From positions 930,001-994,000 of the forward strand of contig CAVQBJ010000008.1 of NCBI GenBank assembly GCA_963710725.1: 64,000 bases of DNA, read 5' to 3'. Position numbers and translations under genes: made by a program. The notes beneath the pieces are model-generated. The model was not told where the DNA came from. It searched no databases and worked only from the letters and a program-made list of their open reading frames with translations. The stretch comes from CAVQBJ01 sp963710725. GTDB taxonomy: Bacteria > Actinomycetota > Thermoleophilia > Solirubrobacterales > Solirubrobacteraceae. This document shows, in pieces, positions 14,542 to 23,300 of the stretch. The first letter of the stretch is position 1, and the number at the start of each line of letters is the position of its first letter.

Positions 14542-16065
14542 CTAGACCTCAGCCCCGACGAGCTCGCGCACCGGCTCGGGCAGCACGCGCGGCGCTTCGA
14601 AGCGGTACTCGTCGGCCGCCAGTGAGCGCAGCGAGCGACGAAACGAGGACGAGAACCCGGGATACAGCGTGCCGTTGCGTCCCCGCTCGTCGAGATACCA
14701 GCTGTCGCAGCCGCCGCGCAGCCAGACCGTGCGGCTCATGCGCGCGTCGAGCTCGCGGTTGTACTGCGACTGGGCGGCCTCACGCGCCTCGATCGTCGCG
14801 AGGCCGCGAGCGCGCATGTGCGCAAGTGCGCGCAGTGCGTAGCGGATCTGGCTCTCGATCATGTACACCTGTGACGTGCTCCCGGTGCCGGTGTTAGGTC
14901 CGGACAGGACGAGGAGATTAGGGAATCCGGCGACGGCAGTACCTCGATGGGCCTGCAGGCCCTCGCTCCAGGTGGCGTCGAGCGTGCGCCCGTCGCGCCC
15001 CCGGACGTCGATCGCCGAGAACGCCTCGGCGATCGAGAAGCCGGTGCTGCACACGAGCACGTCGAGCTCGTGCTCGACTCCGTCGGCGGTGACGATCCCG
15101 CGCGGCGTGACCCGCGCGATCGGCTCGGTCACGAGATCGACGTTCGCCCGCGTGAGCGCCGGGTAGTAGTTGTTGGCCACGAGGATGCGCTTGCAGCCCA
15201 GACGGAAGGACGGCGTCAGCCTGGCCCGCAGCTCCGGATCGCGGACCTGGCGCGCGAGGTGCGCGAGCGCCCGCCGCTCGAGCGGCGCGAGGAAGCGCTG
15301 GTCCCGGGTGATCGGCCAGGCGAGGCTTTCGGTGATCGTGAACACGAGCCCCCGCAGCGCCCGCTGGATGATCGGCAGCCGGCGGAAGAGGCCGCGCTGG
15401 CGCGGCGAGAAGCCGAGGTCGAGCTTCGGCATCACCCACGGCGCCGTGCGCTGGAAGACGTCGAGATGCCCCGCGCGCTCGGCCACGTGCGGGATCAACT
15501 GGATCGCGCTCGCCCCGGTGCCGATGACCCCCACCCGGCGGCCGTCGAGCGGCACCTCGTGCCGCCAGTCGGCCGAGTGGAAGAGCTCGCCGGCGAAGTC
15601 TCGCAGGCCCTCGATGTCGGGATAGGCCGGACGGTTGAGCCCGCCGAAGCCGCCGATCACGATACGCGCGGTCAGGGTGCGGCCGTCACCGAGCTCGAGC
15701 AGCCAGCGCTGCGCGTCCGCCTGCCATGTGGCCGCGGTGACCTCGCAGCCGAGGTGGATGTGGGGCCGCACCCCGAAGCGGTCGGCGCAGTCCTCGAGGT
15801 AGTCGCGCAGCTCGTCCCACCGGGCGTACAGCCGTGACCAATCGGGGTTCGGAGCGAAGGAGAACGAGTACAACGGGGTCGGGACGTCGCACGCGCAGCC
15901 CGGGTAGTGGTTGTCGCGCCACGTGCCGCCGACCGCGTCGGCCCGCTCGAGCACGACGAAGTCGTCCTCGCCGCTGCGCTTCAGCTCGATCGCCATGCCC
16001 AGCCCGGCGAACCCGGTCCCGATCACGGCGACGTCGTAGTGCTCCCGCAACGGGATCGTGCTCAA
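14542..16065 (-). CDS. Baeyer-Villiger-type flavin monooxygenase
   Basis: FAD/NADPH monooxygenase of 507 residues from TTG 16065. FAD site GTGFAGLGMAIELKRSG near the start, BVMO fingerprint FAGELFHSADW (F-x-G-x3-H-x3-W), NADPH site GVIGTGASAIQLIPHVA, and VLVCSTGFS late in the chain. It inserts oxygen next to a ketone to give an ester or lactone. A longer frame starts at ATG 16095 (MPYFISKEAA), but a perfect AAGGAGG lies 5 bases before TTG 16065, and the ATG codon lies inside the palindromic operator, so TTG is preferred. It is divergent from a TetR gene and co-transcribed with the SDR. Derepression by ligand-bound TetR is the likely control. Confidence 0.9.
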   Translation of the reverse strand: MSTIPLREHYDVAVIGTGFAGLGMAIELKRSGEDDFVVLERADAVGGTWRDNHYPGCACDVPTPLYSFSFAPNPDWSRLYARWDELRDYLEDCADRFGVRPHIHLGCEVTAATWQADAQRWLLELGDGRTLTARIVIGGFGGLNRPAYPDIEGLRDFAGELFHSADWRHEVPLDGRRVGVIGTGASAIQLIPHVAERAGHLDVFQRTAPWVMPKLDLGFSPRQRGLFRRLPIIQRALRGLVFTITESLAWPITRDQRFLAPLERRALAHLARQVRDPELRARLTPSFRLGCKRILVANNYYPALTRANVDLVTEPIARVTPRGIVTADGVEHELDVLVCSTGFSIAEAFSAIDVRGRDGRTLDATWSEGLQAHRGTAVAGFPNLLVLSGPNTGTGSTSQVYMIESQIRYALRALAHMRARGLATIEAREAAQSQYNRELDARMSRTVWLRGGCDSWYLDERGRNGTLYPGFSSSFRRSLRSLAADEYRFEAPRVLPEPVRELVGAEV

Positions 16066-16083
16066 GGCGGCCTCCTTCGAGAT

Positions 16084-16117
16084 AAAGTACGGCATCGTAC
16101 GTTCGCCTACGTACTTT
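16084..16117. promoter_or_regulatory. TetR-type operator, copy 1 (BVMO/tetR intergenic)
   Basis: Perfect 8-bp arms AAAGTACG (16084-16091) and CGTACTTT (16110-16117). The GTACG and CGTAC cores span 28 bp with an 18-bp interior. A matching element with identical 28-bp geometry and 12 of 18 identical interior bases lies before the P450 gene at 16934-16961. Placement between divergent BVMO and TetR genes suggests it controls both. Confidence 0.7.
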
Positions 16118-16153
16118 GCCCAAGCCGCCTGACGCTGTCAAGCTACAGGGACG

Positions 16154-16777
16154 ATGGCCCAGACCCTGCGCCGCAAGTATTCCCCCCGGCGCTCGCGCGA
16201 GGAGCGCCGCGAGCAGCTGCTCGACGCCGCGCTCACCCTCATCGACGGAGGCGGCTTCGGCGCGTTCACGATCGAGGCGGTGGCACGCGAGGCCGACCTC
16301 GCCAAGACGGTCGTGTACGCGACGTTCGGCAATCAGGAGGAGCTGCTGCGATCGCTCGTCGCGCGCGAGCAGCAGCGGGCCTACTGGGCGATCACCGGCG
16401 TGTTGCCCAAGCCGCCCTACGGGGACGACCCGCTCGAGGTTCTGGCTCGCAGCCTGATGGGGGTGCTGCAGGTCGTCCAGCAGCATCCGGAGACCTGGCG
16501 GCTGCTGCTCCTGCCTCCCCAAGGAGCGCCGCCGGCGATCCGCGAGGACGTCGACGAGCACCGCGCCGGCCTGCAGCAGGCGATCGAGCCGGCGGTGGTC
16601 TGGGGCCTGGAGCGGATCGGCGCCGCCGACCTCGACGCCGAGCTCGCTACGCACGTCCTCATCGCCGCCGCCGAGGAGGGCATCCGCCTCACGCTCTCCG
16701 AGCCCGAGCGCTATTCGCCCGAGCGCATCACCGCGTTCACCGCGTCGCTCATCTCGACGTTCCTGCGGCGAGACTGA
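16154..16777 (+). CDS. TetR-family regulator
   Basis: Regulator of 207 residues. The N-terminal helix-turn-helix is clear: EERREQLLDAALTLIDGGGF, then TIEAVAREADLAKTVVYATF with GNQEELLRSLV. The C-terminal ligand/dimer domain is helical (about 75-205). It is divergent from the BVMO and upstream of the P450 on its own strand, flanked by two near-identical operators. The simplest model is a repressor of BVMO-SDR, of itself and of the P450, relieved by a hydrophobic substrate or intermediate. Start ATG 16154; an alternative start is not needed. Confidence 0.92.
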   Translation: MAQTLRRKYSPRRSREERREQLLDAALTLIDGGGFGAFTIEAVAREADLAKTVVYATFGNQEELLRSLVAREQQRAYWAITGVLPKPPYGDDPLEVLARSLMGVLQVVQQHPETWRLLLLPPQGAPPAIREDVDEHRAGLQQAIEPAVVWGLERIGAADLDAELATHVLIAAAEEGIRLTLSEPERYSPERITAFTASLISTFLRRD

Positions 16778-16930
16778 GCTCGATCAGGCGTCCAGCGACG
16801 TCGACGGCTTGGGGTGGCGGCCGGCCGGCGCGCCCCGCATGGGCGCGCAGCACTCGCAAACACTGAACAGATGCGGGACGGCGCCCGCGCCAGTGCGGTT
16901 GGCGCTTGACACCTGCGCACGCCTCCGCTA

Positions 16931-16963
16931 AATGTACGGTGTCGAATGTTCGCATTCGTACTT
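16931..16963 (+). promoter_or_regulatory. TetR-type operator, copy 2 (P450 promoter)
   Basis: GTACG (16934-16938) and CGTAC (16957-16961) with the same 28-bp span as copy 1. The interior adds its own perfect hairpin CGAATG-TTCG-CATTCG (16943-16958). It sits about 40 bases upstream of the P450 start, a repressor position. Confidence 0.65.
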
Positions 16964-17001
16964 ATTGAACTCGGCTTCGCGGCCGAAACAAGGAGAACCC
17001 C

Positions 17002-18456
17002 ATGGCCAGCACCATGACCGCCCCCGCCTCCGCGCTCGATCCCGAGTCGGCCGCCGCGAGCACCGACGAGCTCGTCCCCAACGACCTCGTCGGCGAGGCC
17101 GCCCCCTCCCCGGCCGGCCCGGCCGAGCCGCAGGACATGGACCTGCCCGAGCCCCCGCGGGTCCCGCTGCCCCGCGCCGTGCAGGTGATGCACATGAACT
17201 GGCGCCAGATCGAGTTCATGTTCCGCTGGCGCCGGCGCCTCGGCGAGGTCTTCCGCGCCAACGCGATCGTGCGCGGCGGCCCGACGGTCACCAGCCACCC
17301 CGAGCACGTCCGCTCCCTGTTCACCGCCAACCCCGAGATCGCCCCGTCGCTCACCGGCGAGTCGCCGTTACTCCCGATCGTCGGTCCGAACTCGGTGCTC
17401 ACCTCCAACGGCCCGCGGCACCTGCGTCAGCGCCGCCTGCTGCTTCCCCCCTTCCACGGCGAGGCGATCGAGCGCTACTCGCAGATGATCGCCGACATGA
17501 CCGAGCGGGAGATCGACCGCTGGCCGATCGGCACGCCGTTCGCGCTCGCGCCGCGCACCCAGGCCATTACCCTCGACGTGATCATGTCGGGCATCCTCGG
17601 CGTCGAGGGCAAGCCCCAGCGCGGCACCCCGGAGTTCGGCCTGCGCGCGGCGGTGAAGTACCTCGCCGCCGCGTCCACCCTGCCGCTCTACCAGGTGGCG
17701 GAGCTGATGAACATCGGCCACTCCGAGCCCGTCGGGCTGCAGAAGCGCGGGATCCAGATCCTCGACAAGTACACCTACGGCGTCATCAAGGCGCGCCGCC
17801 GCGTCGAGGACCTCGAGGAGCGCAACGACATCCTCTCGCTCATCATGCGCGCCCGCACCGAGGACGGCGAGCCGCTCACCGATCGCGAGCTGCGCGACGA
17901 GCTGCTGACCCTCATCCTCGCCGGCTTCGAGACCACGGCCAACTCGATGGCCTGGACCTGGGAGCGCCTGGTGCGCAGCCCGGAGGCCTACGACCGCCTG
18001 CGTGAGCATGTGCGCTCCGACGACCACGCCGACGAGCACATCGAGGCCGCGATCACCGAGGGCATGCGCGTGCGCCCGGTGATCCCGGCGATCGGCCGCC
18101 GCGTGATGGTGCCCTGGCGCCTCGGCGACTACACGGTGCCGGCGGGCACGCCGGTGATCATGAGCATCCTGCTCGTGCACCACCGCGAGGACCTCTATCC
18201 GGATCCCTTCTCCTACCGGCCCGAGCGCTGGCTCGGTCGCAAGCCGGGCACCTACGAGTGGATCCCGTTCGGCGGCGGCACACGGCGGTGCCTCGGCGCG
18301 TCGCTGGCGATGGCCGAGCAGCGCGTCGTGATGGACGCGATGGTCCGACGCCTCGATCTCGAGGCCGAGGATCTCGCGCCCGAGCACGTCAACCACCGCA
18401 ACGTCACGATGATCCCCAAGCGCGGCGCGCGGGTCATCGTCCGCTCGCGCCGCTGA
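17002..18456 (+). CDS. Cytochrome P450 (cluster 1)
   Basis: P450 of 484 residues. Heme motif FGGGTRRCLG (Cys near 430), I-helix AGFETTANS with the conserved acid-threonine pair, and K-helix EGMR in TEGMRVRPV. A 45-residue acidic, Ala/Pro-rich N-terminal extension precedes the fold; there is no membrane anchor, so it is soluble. ATG 17002 follows AAGGAGA. It shares the HxRQRRLLLPPF C-helix region and general style with the P450 at 59843-61279, and both accompany a BVMO. It probably hydroxylates a hydrophobic substrate under control of the upstream TetR. No ferredoxin or reductase gene is nearby, so electrons come from elsewhere in the genome. Confidence 0.93.
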   Translation: MASTMTAPASALDPESAAASTDELVPNDLVGEAAPSPAGPAEPQDMDLPEPPRVPLPRAVQVMHMNWRQIEFMFRWRRRLGEVFRANAIVRGGPTVTSHPEHVRSLFTANPEIAPSLTGESPLLPIVGPNSVLTSNGPRHLRQRRLLLPPFHGEAIERYSQMIADMTEREIDRWPIGTPFALAPRTQAITLDVIMSGILGVEGKPQRGTPEFGLRAAVKYLAAASTLPLYQVAELMNIGHSEPVGLQKRGIQILDKYTYGVIKARRRVEDLEERNDILSLIMRARTEDGEPLTDRELRDELLTLILAGFETTANSMAWTWERLVRSPEAYDRLREHVRSDDHADEHIEAAITEGMRVRPVIPAIGRRVMVPWRLGDYTVPAGTPVIMSILLVHHREDLYPDPFSYRPERWLGRKPGTYEWIPFGGGTRRCLGASLAMAEQRVVMDAMVRRLDLEAEDLAPEHVNHRNVTMIPKRGARVIVRSRR

Positions 18457-18613
18457 GCCCCCGACGATCTCGGGATAAAGGCGCATCGCCCGCGCATCCC
18501 CATTGACGCGCGCCGTCCGCCCCGCGCGCTCTGGTTGCTGTGATGGTTTGAGCGCGTCAACGTAGTACGTGTATGGATGTGCCCAGCCGAGCAGCCACGA
18601 CGAGCGCGCGGGC

Positions 18614-19141
18614 GTGAGCACCCCCGCCGTCTCCGTCAGTCCGAGCCTCGACGGCGCCGAGCGCTTCGAGATGCTGTATCGGACCTCTCGCGCCGACCTC
18701 TACGGGTACGTCGCCTCGCTGCTGCGCGACCGCACGGCCGCCGAGGACGTCACGGCGCTCGCCTTCGAACGCGCGCTGCGCGGCCGCGGACGGTTCGACC
18801 CCTCGCGCGGAAGCGAGCGGGCGTGGCTGTTCGGCATCGCACGTAACGCGGCGCTCGACGAGCTGCGTCGCCGCAAGCGCGGCGCAGCGCTGCTCGGCGA
18901 GGTCGTCGACGACGCGCCGCTGCCCGACGACGACCCCGATCTCGCCGAGCGGCGTCTCGTGGTGCGCGCCGGGCTGCGACGGCTGGACCCGCGCGAGCGC
19001 GAGGTCATCCTGCTGAAGTTCCTCGGCCGGCTGACCAACGCCGAGCTCGCGAAGGTGCTGGGCACGAGCGAGACGAATGCGGGCACGCGCCTGTCGCGCG
19101 CGCTCAAGCGACTGCGGGAGGTGTGCGATGCGACGCCGTAA
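18614..19141 (+). CDS. ECF-type RNA polymerase sigma factor
   Basis: Sigma-70 family extracytoplasmic-function factor, 175 residues from GTG 18614. Region 2 is RFEMLYRTSRADLYGYVASL followed by TAAEDVTALAFERALRGRGR and ERAWLFGIARNAALDELRRR. Region 4 is LDPREREVILLKFLGRLTNA then ELAKVLGTSETNAGTRLSRA. The frame opens earlier at GTG 18569, which adds 15 residues with no family features; neither start has a strong ribosome site. Its 3' end overlaps the next gene by 14 bases, so the two are coupled. The sigma/membrane-partner arrangement suggests that the next gene product is its anti-sigma factor. Confidence 0.9.
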   Translation: MSTPAVSVSPSLDGAERFEMLYRTSRADLYGYVASLLRDRTAAEDVTALAFERALRGRGRFDPSRGSERAWLFGIARNAALDELRRRKRGAALLGEVVDDAPLPDDDPDLAERRLVVRAGLRRLDPREREVILLKFLGRLTNAELAKVLGTSETNAGTRLSRALKRLREVCDATP

Positions 19142-20315
19142 GCTCGATCCGGCCGATGCCGCGGAGCTGGACGCGCTCGAGCGGATCCTTGCCGAGGAGC
19201 CGGTCGAGGCGATCCACCTCGAGCTCGCCGCGCTCGTCGAGTCGGTGCGCGCGGACGCGCCGCAGCTCGACGACGACGCGACGGCGCGGCTGGACGAGCG
19301 GCTCGCCGCTGGCGCACGGTCGCCGCGCCGCGCCTCGTGGCAGCGCCGGCGGCACAACCATGCCGGTGATCAGCCGATCGGTGCGCTGCGGCGGCGGCCG
19401 CGCGGGCGCGTGGTCGCGGCAGGCGCCGTCGGGCTCGCGGCCGTCGCGGCGATCGTCGTTACCGGGGTGAGCCTCACTGCGGGCGGCAGATCGCAGACGC
19501 TCGAGCCCGAGAGCGCGGTCATAACGCCGGCGTCGCCGCCGGCCGCTCGAGCCGGTGCGACGGCCGGTCCGGCCGTGGTCACCCCCTCGGCGGCGCCCGC
19601 CGGCGCGCCGGCCGGCCTGCCAGCTGGACCGTCTGGCGCCCCCCGCCTGCAGCAGCGCGCGGCAACGCTCACGCTGGCCACCGGCGTCTCCTCGTTCGCC
19701 CAGGTCGCCGATGAGATCGTGGCCGGCACCGAGCAGCTCAACGGCGTCGTGCAGACCTCGAGCGTGACCGAGGCGGGGAACGCGAGCCTGGCCACGTTCA
19801 GTCTGACCGTTCCGTCCGGGAGCCTCTCGCAGCTGATCGCGACGCTCTCCCGCCTCGCCCGGGTGCAGTCGCTCGACCAGAGCACGGAGGACATCACCGA
19901 CGCCTACCACCAGGCGACGTCCCGGCTCGGCGCCAGTCGCGGCGAGCGCGATGCGCTGTTCGTAGCCCTCGGGCGGGCGACCGCGCCGAACGAGACAGCA
20001 AGCCTGCACGACCGTATCGATGCGCTCAACGGCCTCATCGCGGCCGAGCTGCGAGCGGTCGATTCGCTCGGCGCGCAGGCCCGCACGGCCACGCTCGCTG
20101 TGACGCTTCAGCCGGCGCCGGCCGCGACCGCCCACGTCGGCGGAACGCTGCACACCGGCCTGCACGACGCGCTCGACGTCCTGCAGGTGAGCCTCGCGGT
20201 GGCACTGGTGGCCCTCGCTGTCCTGGCGCCGCTGGCCATCGTCGCCGGTCTCGGCTGGTGGCTGTGGTGGGCGCTGCGCCGACGCGGCCGCGAGCGCGCG
20301 CTGCAGACGAGCTGA
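19128..20315 (+). CDS. DUF4349 membrane protein, likely anti-sigma partner
   Basis: Membrane protein of 395 residues from ATG 19128 (GGGAG just upstream, inside the sigma gene). Residues 1-95 are cytoplasmic, acidic then basic, and contain no HxxxCxxC zinc motif. A helix (VVAAGAVGLAAVAAIVVTGV) crosses the membrane, then a Pro/Ala-rich linker. A DUF4349 domain follows: RAATLTLATGVSSFAQVADE, coiled-coil-like LHDRIDALNGLIAAELRAVD. A C-terminal membrane helix lies near ALAVLAPLAIVAGLGWWLWW and ends in a basic tail. Translational overlap with the ECF sigma gene makes it the candidate anti-sigma factor; that role is inferred from position and topology. Confidence 0.8.
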   Translation: MRRRKLDPADAAELDALERILAEEPVEAIHLELAALVESVRADAPQLDDDATARLDERLAAGARSPRRASWQRRRHNHAGDQPIGALRRRPRGRVVAAGAVGLAAVAAIVVTGVSLTAGGRSQTLEPESAVITPASPPAARAGATAGPAVVTPSAAPAGAPAGLPAGPSGAPRLQQRAATLTLATGVSSFAQVADEIVAGTEQLNGVVQTSSVTEAGNASLATFSLTVPSGSLSQLIATLSRLARVQSLDQSTEDITDAYHQATSRLGASRGERDALFVALGRATAPNETASLHDRIDALNGLIAAELRAVDSLGAQARTATLAVTLQPAPAATAHVGGTLHTGLHDALDVLQVSLAVALVALAVLAPLAIVAGLGWWLWWALRRRGRERALQTS

Positions 20316-20330
20316 CGCGGCCGGTCGGGT

Positions 20331-23300
20331 CTATTTGTAGGTGAAGTGGTCTGCGCTGGAGATCGGGCTCGTGCCGACCCTCGTATGGACCTGAACATCG
20401 ACGGTCCCGCTCGGCCCGAACGGGGCGAACGCGACCACGAGCTGTCCGGTCACCGCGAGGAACAGCGTCCGGTGACCACCGAACGTCACCTCGGTCGCGT
20501 GACCGAGGTTGCGCCCGGTGATGATCACCATCGAGAACGGACCGCCCGAGCTCGGCCTCACGCCGCTCACCACCGGCGCGTCGCTCGGCAACACCGTCAG
20601 CGTCGCCGGCGACGAATCGGTCGACCCCGCCGCGTTCGTGAACACCGCGCGGTACCGCAGACCCGACTCCGACGTCGTCGTCGAGCCGACCGTCAACGTC
20701 GCCGACGTCGCACTCGCGACGTTGGACCACGTCGTCCCGTGATCGGCGGAGACCTGCCACCGCACCGACGGCGCCAGGCAGTTCGCCGGCGTCGAACCCG
20801 CCGCCGTGAACGACGCCGCCTGGCCCGCCGTCACCGACACGTTCGCCGGCTGCCGCGTCACCGCCGGCGCCTGGGTGCATTCTGCGATGTACGTGAACGT
20901 GGCCGCACTCGACGTCCCGCCGCTCGTGGTCACCGTCACGTCAACCGCGCCGGCGGAACCCGGGGGCGTGGTGACGGTGAGCGACGTGGTCGAGGCGGCG
21001 GTCACCGTCGCCTTGTTCGCGCCGAACGTCACGATGTCGCCCGAGGCGGTGGCACTGAAGCCGGAACCGCTGATGGTCACCGTCGTCCCGCCCGTCGTCG
21101 GGCCGCTGGTGGGGCTGATCGTGATCGGCGGGAAGATCGGCCCGTACGTGTAGACCACCGATCCAGAGGAGCTCGTGCCGGCGCTCGTCGTCACCGTCAC
21201 CGCCGCCGTCCCCGTTCCCGCCGGCGCCGTGACCGTCAGCGACGTCGCCGACGCCGCCGTCACGGTCGCCGTGTTCGAGCCGAACTTCACGGTGTCGTTC
21301 GCCGGCGACGGGTCGAAGCCGGTGCCGGTGATCGTCACCGAATTGCCGCCCGCAGGCGGACCGTTCGAGGGCGAGATAGAGGTGACCGTCGGCGGCGCCA
21401 TGACGGGAATCGCCACGCCACTGCTGTCGCTGATGTACGGCTGGGGGCCGGGCGGAGGCAGTGCCCCGTTGGTGGTGTCGAGGTCGCACGAGAACAGCGT
21501 GTCCCCGCTCCACTCCGGAGGCGAGCTCGACGTCTCGTTGAAGAAGGCGTCGTTCACCATCACGAGAGCGGCTGAGTCGATCGGCGGGTTCGGAGGTGTG
21601 CCCAGTTTCAGCACCACGCTCTGGCCGCCGGCCGCGGTGGCGGTGAAGGGACCGACGGTGACCGGGTCGGGCGTGCCGCTCGTCACCGTCGCGCCGCCGC
21701 CGGACCCCGGGATGGGCGCGTAGGTGTCGGTCGTCGGGTTGCCACCCACCGTACCGTCCGTGCCCGACCCGTCGACCGGCGCCGGGCCCCACGAGAACAC
21801 GCCCATCAACGGCGGCTCCGGATACTCCACGAAGCCCGCGATCGGGCTGGGCCCGTTGACGAGCGGATCGAGCGGGCTCGGGGCGTCGCCGTTCGGCGGC
21901 TGCGCCGCAGCGACGAGGTTCACCACCGCCGGCGAGCCGGTCGGATCGCCGATGCTCGGATCCGCTGACACGTCGCCATCGGTGGACGGCTCGGCCCAGG
22001 TTCCGCCACCGCTCACGCGGGTGGTGTCCGCGCTGACAAGTGTCGGGGCGATCGCGCCGGTCGCTTCGAGATTGACGTCGGTGGCGGCGCCCTCGATCTC
22101 GTTCGGGTTGCTGAATACGAAGGCGAGGGCGTTCAGTGTCTGGGCCGGCACGTCCAGCGTCGTCGAGACGTCCTGGAGGCTGAACTGCTCGCCGGGGGTG
22201 AGGTGGGTGGGCACCGTCGCGGTCGTCGCCGAGGCCATGTGGACGGTGACGGTCCCCAACGAGCAGACCAGCGGCGTCCAGACGGCCACCGTCGTCGTGC
22301 CGGGCGCGAGCGGGTCTACCGTCAGCGTCGCGGCCGGCGAATCGGTCGGACCCGCCGCGTTCGTGAACACCGCGCGGTACTCGAAGCCGGACAGCGATGT
22401 CGTCGTCGCGCTCACGCTGAGCGTGCCCGAGGTCGCGCCGTCCACGTTCGCCCACGTCGTGCCGTCATCGGCCGAGACCTGCCATTGGACGGACGGCGCG
22501 GCGCAGTTTGGCGGCGTCGAGGCGGCCGCCGTGAACGTCGCCGAGCCGCCCACGGTGACCGTCTGGCCGGACGGTGGCGTGGTGATCGCCGGCGGCTGCG
22601 TGCAGGGCACGGCGTACGTGTAGTCGACCGAGTTGGACGTGCCGTTGCCGTCGGTCACCGTCACCGGCACGGTGCCCGCCGCCTCGGCCGGCGTCGTCAC
22701 GGTCAGCGACGTCGCCGACGCCGCCGTCACCGTCGCCGTGCTCGAGCCGAAGGTGACCGTGTCGTTGGTCGCCGTCGGATCAAAGCCGGTGCCGCTGATG
22801 GTCGCCGTCGTGCCGCCCGCCGTCGAGCCGCTCGACGGCGTGATGGATGTCGCCGTGATCGCCCCGCCGACGTACGTGTAGTCGACGGTACCGTTCGACG
22901 TGACGCCGCTCGTGGTCACCGTCACCGGAACCGCGCCCGCCGGCTCGGACGGCGTCGTTACGGTCAGCGACGTCGCGGACGCCGCCGTCACCCTTGCGGT
23001 GCTGGAACCGAAGGCGACCGTATCGTTCGCGGCCGTCGGATCGAACCCCGTGCCGGCGATCGTCACCGACGTTCCACCCGCCGTCGAGCCGGCCGACGGA
23101 GTCACCGACGTCACGGTCGGCGGCGCCGGCGGCGGCCCGATCGGGATCGAGATGCCCTGAGCGACGGAGAAGTAGCTCGGATCGGGCGACGGCACCGCAT
23201 TGGCCGATGTGTCGATCCCGCACTCCATCGGCGTGTCACCGCTCCACCCCGGCGTACCAACCGTCTCGTCGAAGAAGATGTCGTTGTTGATCGCGAACTC

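Noticed and set aside
14542..16095. ATG 16095 as the BVMO start
   Set aside because: The codon is inside the operator palindrome and has no ribosome site, whereas TTG 16065 has AAGGAGG at ideal spacing.
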